Of a DNA stretch of 11,967 bases, positions 7,891 to 11,967 are shown piece by piece; positions within the stretch are counted from its first letter, which is position 1, and each line of letters starts with the position of its first letter. The DNA lies in NCBI GenBank assembly GCA_946479395.1, contig CAMLFV010000081.1:1-11967 (forward strand), read 5' to 3'. Source of the stretch: an uncultured Flavobacterium sp. Lineage in GTDB: Bacteria > Bacteroidota > Bacteroidia > Flavobacteriales > Flavobacteriaceae. Both the position numbers and the translations under genes were made by a program. The notes beneath the pieces were generated by a model. It did no database searches and was not told the DNA's origin. It was given only the letters and a program-made list of their open reading frames with translations.

Positions 7891-8622
7891 TTATTGCTTT
7901 ACCATTTTCTTATTCATTATTCGTCCATCTTTTGCCTTAATATTAATATGATAGATACCACTTGAAAAATTAGTGTAGATTTCTTGCATCGGATTAGGGT
8001 TTAAGACAGTTTGTATCATTCTACCTGTGCTATCAAAAATTTTAATTTCTTCAATAACCTGATCGTTATCCTCTACAAAAAAGTGGTCTTTAAACGGGTT
8101 TGGATAAACTTTAATAAATTGTTCCAATTCATTTTCTTTAATATTTGCCAAAGGAACAGTACTATAATAAGCTTTATTTCCTGCGTTGTTTGTTATGATT
8201 AACTCACTATAACTAGAAAAATCATTAATAATATAGGTAAAGGTATTATTGCGATAATTCTCAAAAAAATCATAGTATTTACCAAAATACTGAATTTCTT
8301 CATTAGTCATCCAACTACAAGGCATATTCATTGTAAGGATTATTTTTCCATTATCAATAGTAAAATCTGTAGAAGTTATATTTACCGCAGCATCAAATTG
8401 AGAACAATAAGTACTTGATAATTGAATGGTTTCAGGGATAGGAGTATGAAAAATTGAAAACCGCCAATTCCCGCCTGTTGTTCCATTTACAGAAATAGGA
8501 ACAATATCAATTTGATTATTTTCTTCTATTTGGGTTAAATACCAATTGGTATTCAATATTGGTATTTGTGCTGTTAGTTGATTTACACATAAAACCGTAA
8601 GTAAGATTAATATCATTTTCAT
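7891..8622 (-). CDS. Secreted META/HslJ-like protein with T9SS type A sorting domain
   Basis: A 243-residue exported protein of unknown function. Residues 1-18 form a signal peptide (hydrophobic core, likely cleavage at LTA/Q). Residues 170-243 form a type A T9SS C-terminal sorting domain: KVYPNPF (171-177), the KIFDSTGRMI strand (194-203), FSSGIYHINIK (219-229) and a basic KKMVKQ end. The protein should cross the inner membrane by Sec and the outer membrane by T9SS. The middle (about 22-155) has a META-like layout: NWYLTQI at the start, Cys73 and Cys102 in TYCSQF and TMNMPCSW, and a following acidic/aromatic helix. That fold assignment is by eye and uncertain. A second Met at codon 3 is an alternative start. 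It is likely monocistronic, with its own -7 box upstream and a hairpin downstream. Confidence 0.88.
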   Translation of the reverse strand: MKMILILLTVLCVNQLTAQIPILNTNWYLTQIEENNQIDIVPISVNGTTGGNWRFSIFHTPIPETIQLSSTYCSQFDAAVNITSTDFTIDNGKIILTMNMPCSWMTNEEIQYFGKYYDFFENYRNNTFTYIINDFSSYSELIITNNAGNKAYYSTVPLANIKENELEQFIKVYPNPFKDHFFVEDNDQVIEEIKIFDSTGRMIQTVLNPNPMQEIYTNFSSGIYHINIKAKDGRIMNKKMVKQ

Positions 8623-8650
8623 AACTTTATAAGTATTTATTTGTTTACTA

Positions 8651-8658
8651 CAAACCTA
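8651..8658 (-). promoter_or_regulatory. -7 promoter box of the T9SS cargo gene
   Basis: Minus strand TAGGTTTG matches TAnnTTTG exactly, 28 bp before the ATG at 8622. No TTG sits at 17-23 bp upstream; that stretch is a T-run followed by an A-run. The promoter is probably real but weak or dependent on other factors. Confidence 0.5.
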
Positions 8659-8725
8659 GTTCTTTTTTTCTAAAAAAAACTTATTTAACTAATAATCAAT
8701 AACAAAAACTATAAAAACGACTTAT

Positions 8726-8740
8726 TACCTTAAAAAGGTA
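8726..8740. repeat. Inverted repeat in the divergent intergenic region
   Basis: TACCTT and AAGGTA form a perfect 6-bp stem with a 3-base AAA loop. It lies between the divergent T9SS cargo gene and the Omp85-like gene, 26 bp upstream of the putative -7 box of the latter. It could be a small operator shared by both genes, or chance in A/T-rich DNA. Confidence 0.3.
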
Positions 8741-8765
8741 GTTTAATTATTTTTAATCTTTAGCG

Positions 8766-8773
8766 TATATTTA
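8766..8773 (+). promoter_or_regulatory. Putative -7 box of the Omp85-like gene
   Basis: TATATTTA has one mismatch to TAnnTTTG and ends 16 bp before the ATG at 8790. There is no TTG at the expected spacing. It is the best candidate in the 167-bp divergent region for plus-strand transcription. Confidence 0.35.
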
Positions 8774-8789
8774 CGGGAAATTTATCTGA

Positions 8790-10460
8790 ATGATGTTTTC
8801 AAAAAAATTCTTTTACTTACTTTTTTTAATCCTTGCAACAAGCAGTCGTTTGTATGCTCAACAGATTTACCTAAAAGTAAATGGTAAAAACACCAGCGAA
8901 ACATCTTTTTTAAAACAAAATATTAAAGACAGTATTTTTAATAACGGGCAAGAAGTTGAAACCAAATTGATTTTTTTACAAGATTTTCTAAGAACGAACG
9001 GATATCTGTACCACCAAATAACATCAGCAGAAAAAAAAGACAGTTTGTATCTTGTAAATTTTGATTTAGGCAAGAAAACCGATAGTTTAAAAATTAACTT
9101 CAACAAGCACCAAGCCCAATTAAAATCGATCTTGCAAATTAACGAACCTACCAAAACCATCGCCATACAAAACACCGAAAGCTTTCTTAAAAGCATTGTT
9201 GAAAAATTAGCCAAAAAAGGTTATTCTATAAGCACGGTTAAGTTAACAAATCATCAATTTTTAAACGACATTATTACTGCCGATTTAGACCTGCATTTAG
9301 ATGAACAGCGCAGAATAGATCAGTTGGTTTTTACACCTTACAACAACTTCCCTACCGGAATTAAACAGCGATTGATTAAGAAATACGAAAAGCAACCGTT
9401 TACCGATGCCGTGACTAATGAATTGCAAAAAGAAATGAGTCAGTTTCCGTTTATAAAAACTACCAAACAGCCCGAAGTTCTTTTTACCGAAAGCAATACC
9501 GCTTTGTATTTATATGTGGAACGACAAAATATTAGTCAGTTTGACGGATTGATTGGTTTTACGAACGATGATAACGGCAAAGTACAGTTTAACGGGTATG
9601 CCGATTTACAGTTAATGAATATTTTAAACAAAGGCGAACAACTGAAATTGTATTGGAAGAACGACGGAAACCAGCAAACACAGTTTAATCTTTCGGGCGA
9701 AGTTCCTTATTTGTTCAATACGCCTTTCGGATTGAAAGCTTCGTTAGAATTGTTTAAGCAAGACAGCACTATGATGAACACCAAATTTAACGCGGCGGTT
9801 TTGTATTATTTAAATTTTAACCACAGAGTTGGTGTTGGATATCAATCAACATCGTCAGTTGCAGGAACAGAGAATTTTTATCAGGCTGCCGATTACAACA
9901 ATCAGTTCATTACACTGAATTATTTATTGAACAAATATCAGGATCATCCCCTATTCCGACAAAAATATTATATAACAGGTTTGGCTGGTTTTGGATCTAA
10001 AACCGAAGAAAAAGATAACCGCAAAGGCTCTCAACAATTTATAAACCTAACCGCAAGTTATCTGTGGCAGATAAATAACCGCTGGTATTTTAACCAGCAA
10101 TTAGAAGGATCGCTTTTGCGAAGTGCCATACCTTTATTATATAATGAATATTATCGTTTTGGTGGGATACATTCTATTCGCGGATTTAGAGAAAATTCTT
10201 TGCTTGCAAAAAGCCTGGTTGGCTTATATAACGAAGCTCGATATTTACTCGCCCCAAACATGTACATACATTCTATTACCGATATTGCATATTACGAAGG
10301 CGAAAACACTAATGATTTGTTATATTCTTTTGGTTTAGGGTTCGGGATACAGACCGGCGGCGGCTTATTCAATATTATTTATGCAAACGGCATACAGCCA
10401 GATACCGATTTTAAACTATCGAATGCTATTTTTCATTTAAGCTACAAAACGCAGTTTTAA
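8790..10460 (+). CDS. Omp85-superfamily outer membrane protein (BamA/TamA-like)
   Basis: A 556-residue outer membrane beta-barrel protein, probably involved in inserting or exporting proteins across the outer membrane; the substrate is unknown. Residues 1-23 are a signal peptide (cleavage expected at YA/QQ). Residues about 25-245 form a periplasmic region with POTRA-like units (for example LRTNGYLYHQI and EKLAKKGYSISTVKL). The C-terminal ~310 residues are a barrel of alternating aromatic strands. The Omp85 signature loop is seen as FGGIHSIRGF with IRGF at 463-466, and the protein ends in Phe, like a beta-signal. It is shorter than BamA (about 800 residues) and lacks a full set of five POTRAs, so it is not the essential BamA; TamA-like or two-partner-secretion-like roles are possible. 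Start codons at 8790 and 8793 are adjacent; the second would remove one Met. It lies 105 bp upstream of a lipoprotein gene on the same strand. Confidence 0.87.
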   Translation: MMFSKKFFYLLFLILATSSRLYAQQIYLKVNGKNTSETSFLKQNIKDSIFNNGQEVETKLIFLQDFLRTNGYLYHQITSAEKKDSLYLVNFDLGKKTDSLKINFNKHQAQLKSILQINEPTKTIAIQNTESFLKSIVEKLAKKGYSISTVKLTNHQFLNDIITADLDLHLDEQRRIDQLVFTPYNNFPTGIKQRLIKKYEKQPFTDAVTNELQKEMSQFPFIKTTKQPEVLFTESNTALYLYVERQNISQFDGLIGFTNDDNGKVQFNGYADLQLMNILNKGEQLKLYWKNDGNQQTQFNLSGEVPYLFNTPFGLKASLELFKQDSTMMNTKFNAAVLYYLNFNHRVGVGYQSTSSVAGTENFYQAADYNNQFITLNYLLNKYQDHPLFRQKYYITGLAGFGSKTEEKDNRKGSQQFINLTASYLWQINNRWYFNQQLEGSLLRSAIPLLYNEYYRFGGIHSIRGFRENSLLAKSLVGLYNEARYLLAPNMYIHSITDIAYYEGENTNDLLYSFGLGFGIQTGGGLFNIIYANGIQPDTDFKLSNAIFHLSYKTQF

Positions 10461-10502
10461 TTTTATTTGGTTTGATAAATCGGTCAATCAGAAAAAAATC
10501 AG

Positions 10503-10510
10503 TATATTTA
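10503..10510 (+). promoter_or_regulatory. Weak -7 box upstream of the lipoprotein gene
   Basis: TATATTTA, one mismatch to TAnnTTTG and identical to the box before the Omp85-like gene, lies 55 bp before the ATG at 10566 in a 105-bp gap. No TTG is found at the correct spacing. No terminator stem is visible in the gap, so read-through from the Omp85-like gene is equally possible. An A/T-only inverted repeat (10546-10560) sits just before the start codon. Confidence 0.25.
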
Positions 10511-10565
10511 TAGAACACAAACATAATAAGCACTCACATATATTATAATTTTAAAAATTACAGTT

Positions 10566-11183
10566 ATGAGGATTTTATGTTTTTTACTTTTATTATTCAC
10601 GCTACAATCATGTGCTACTAAAAAGTACACAAAAGCGCACTTGCTTTCTGATGGAATAAAATCTGCAACCGAAGAAACGTACAACGTTAACAATAATCAG
10701 AAAAAGCTTTCGCAGAAAAAAGAAATCACATTTAAAAGCGGACGTATTAAACATTCTAAAACGTTTGATTCATCTGGTAATATTTTGCAAGAAACGAATA
10801 AGAAAATGTGGTTTACCGAAGAACTGTATCCCGACAAAGAAACACTGTATCGTAAAACCCGTTGGAAAACCAACCGTCGAGAACGTATCAGTACGTACTT
10901 AAAAAAGCAAGACAAAAAAAGTGAAAGCATCTATCATTATAATAAAGACGGATCAATCAATAAAATAGTCGATAATTTCTCAACCTTTCAAACGCAGCAT
11001 TTTTATTATACCGATAACGAATTGTCTAAAATTGAAATAACATCAAAAGAAGGCAAAGTTGTTGACGAAATTTCCATTGACTGTAAAGAAAAAGACAACC
11101 AAGGAACATGTTTAAAACAAATGAGAACATCAACCAAAAAAGGGACTAAAGAAGAAGTTATTATTAAACCTGTTTACAATTGA
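10566..11183 (+). CDS. Lysine-rich lipoprotein of unknown function
   Basis: A 205-residue predicted lipoprotein; I do not recognise the family. Residues 1-15 are a hydrophobic signal ending in the lipobox LQSC with the lipidated Cys at 16. The mature part is rich in Lys, Thr and Ser. It contains short strand-turn units reminiscent of MORN/YD-type repeats: ITFKSGRIKHSKTFDSSGNI (54-73), YHYNKDGSINKIVD (123-136) and ITSKEGKVVDEISI (157-170). Two Cys near the end (173 and 182) might form a disulfide. It probably faces the periplasm or the cell surface. It follows the Omp85-like gene by 105 bp, so a functional link is possible but unproven. The start ATG is the only one that gives a lipoprotein signal. 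Confidence 0.8.
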   Translation: MRILCFLLLLFTLQSCATKKYTKAHLLSDGIKSATEETYNVNNNQKKLSQKKEITFKSGRIKHSKTFDSSGNILQETNKKMWFTEELYPDKETLYRKTRWKTNRRERISTYLKKQDKKSESIYHYNKDGSINKIVDNFSTFQTQHFYYTDNELSKIEITSKEGKVVDEISIDCKEKDNQGTCLKQMRTSTKKGTKEEVIIKPVYN

Positions 11184-11197
11184 ATAAAAACTATTTA

Positions 11198-11231
11198 TAT
11201 AAATACAGAATTTAGATTTTTATAAATATAG
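11198..11231. repeat. Short direct repeat upstream of rlmB
   Basis: TATAAATACAG (11198-11208) and TATAAATATAG (11221-11231) differ at one of 11 positions and are spaced 23 bp start to start, just upstream of the rlmB -7 box. An A/T-only 14-bp palindrome (11192-11205) overlaps the first copy. This may be a binding site or simply A/T-rich promoter DNA. Confidence 0.25.
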
Positions 11232-11234
11232 TAA

Positions 11235-11242
11235 TATCTTTG
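11235..11242 (+). promoter_or_regulatory. -7 promoter box of rlmB, almost at the start codon
   Basis: TATCTTTG matches TAnnTTTG exactly and ends only 4 bp before the ATG at 11247. A TTA 20 bp upstream (11212-11214) could serve as a weak -33 element. A start point 5-7 bases after the box would fall on the ATG itself, implying a leaderless or nearly leaderless mRNA. Confidence 0.55.
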
Positions 11243-11246
11243 CGCT

Positions 11247-11967
11247 ATGCAAAATGAACATCAAATATTTGGAATTCGTGCAGTTATCGAGGCGATAAAC
11301 GCGGGAAAGGAAATAGATAAAGTATTTATACAAAAAGAAGCTCAGGGCGATTTAATGCAGGAACTTATGAAAACGTTGAAGAAAAACAACGTTAATTTTT
11401 CGTACGTTCCGGTTGAAAAGCTGAACAAATTAAGCAAATTCAACAACCATCAGGGTGCTGTTGCATCTATCGCGCCGATTAAATTTGTTACAATGGAAGA
11501 ATTGGTGGAAGGTGTGTTAGAGAAAAAAGAAAATCCGTTGTTTTTAATTTTGGATCAACTTTCTGATGCTCGAAATTTTGGTGCGATTATTCGTACGGCA
11601 GAATGTACGGGTGTTGACGGAATTATTATTCAGAAACAAGGTTCGGCTCCGGTAAACGGCGATACGGTAAAAACATCGGCAGGTGCGGTTTTTAATATTC
11701 CGATCTGTAAGGTAGATCATATCAAAGATGCTGTTTTCTATTTACAAGGTTCGGGAATTGCTACCGTTGCTGCAACCGAAAAAACCGAAAATAACATTTA
11801 CGATATCGATTTTAACAAAGGAATTGCCATTATTATGGGATCTGAAGATAAAGGGGTTAATCCATCGGTTTTAAAAATTGTCGATGAAAAAGCTAAACTA
11901 CCAATGTTTGGAACTATTTCTTCGTTAAACGTATCGGTTGCTTGCGGTGCTTTTTTATATGAAGCAG
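11247..11967 (+). CDS. rlmB: 23S rRNA (guanosine-2'-O-)-methyltransferase RlmB/TrmH family, 3'-truncated
   Basis: SPOUT-class methyltransferase that uses S-adenosylmethionine to 2'-O-methylate a guanosine, in E. coli G2251 of the 23S rRNA P-loop. The visible 240 codons run into the window edge and should lack only a few residues (E. coli RlmB has 243). The N-terminal L30e-like substrate-binding domain starts with IFGIRAVIEAI (7-17) and ends near HQGAVA (68-73). The SPOUT knot motifs are intact: motif 1 with Asn110 and Arg116 (NFGAIIRTA), motif 2 IIMGSEDKGV (195-204, with Glu200) and motif 3 LPMFGTISSLNVSVA (218-232). The start is supported by alignment with E. coli RlmB (MxxxxxIYGIHAV). A paralogous TrmH-family enzyme acting on another RNA is the main alternative. 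Confidence 0.92.
   Translation, partial: MQNEHQIFGIRAVIEAINAGKEIDKVFIQKEAQGDLMQELMKTLKKNNVNFSYVPVEKLNKLSKFNNHQGAVASIAPIKFVTMEELVEGVLEKKENPLFLILDQLSDARNFGAIIRTAECTGVDGIIIQKQGSAPVNGDTVKTSAGAVFNIPICKVDHIKDAVFYLQGSGIATVAATEKTENNIYDIDFNKGIAIIMGSEDKGVNPSVLKIVDEKAKLPMFGTISSLNVSVACGAFLYEA

Noticed and set aside
8867..9214. Minus-strand open frame of 115 codons inside the Omp85-like gene
   Set aside because: It is antisense to a well-supported coding sequence and its Leu/Phe/Ser-rich translation is what reversed A-rich codons give.
1..11967. Search for CRISPR arrays, insertion sequences, tRNA or rRNA genes, defence or toxin-antitoxin modules
   Set aside because: No regularly spaced long repeats, no transposase-like frame with terminal repeats, no cloverleaf and no recognised defence domains were seen on either strand.

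Overview
The window looks like a chromosomal segment of a flavobacterium (Bacteroidota, Flavobacteriaceae-like, near Flavobacterium/Myroides). The signs are low-GC DNA, one merged str + S10 ribosomal operon with no tuf gene between fusA and rpsJ, promoter boxes of the Bacteroidota form TTG-N19/20-TAnnTTTG, A/T-rich leaders without clear Shine-Dalgarno sequences, and a small secreted protein with a type IX secretion (T9SS) sorting domain. The genus is an inference from protein character only.

Positions 1-7699 (minus strand): a ribosomal protein operon reading rpsL, rpsG, fusA, rpsJ, rplC, rplD, rplW, rplB, rpsS, rplV, rpsC, rplP, cut off inside rplP at the left edge. Gene spacing is mostly 5-22 bp, and rplC/rplD overlap by one base. 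Two larger gaps stand out. The 121-bp rpsL-rpsG gap carries degenerate 7-bp tandem repeats. The 99-bp rpsJ-rplC gap holds an 11-bp inverted repeat with a T-rich tail whose loop contains a perfect internal promoter -7 box. The main promoter upstream of rpsL (TTG-N19-TATATTTG) is a perfect consensus match.

Positions 7700-8789: noncoding DNA with a strong hairpin and a near-copy of the rpsL -7 box, then a minus-strand gene for a secreted, META/HslJ-like protein with a T9SS type A C-terminal sorting domain, then a divergent promoter region where coding switches strand.

Positions 8790-11967 (plus strand): an Omp85-superfamily outer membrane protein (signal peptide, POTRA-like region, barrel with the RGF motif and a C-terminal Phe), an unrecognised lysine-rich lipoprotein, and the start of an RlmB/TrmH-family 23S rRNA 2'-O-methyltransferase truncated a few codons before its end. 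The rlmB promoter box lies only 4 bp before the ATG, suggesting a leaderless or near-leaderless mRNA.

Most of the window is conserved housekeeping DNA. I found no mobile element, CRISPR array, tRNA, rRNA or defence system. The less ordinary material is regulatory (the rpsJ-rplC terminator/promoter overlap, the duplicated -7 box, the heptad repeats, the rlmB start) plus the three envelope or secreted proteins whose roles cannot be read from sequence alone.
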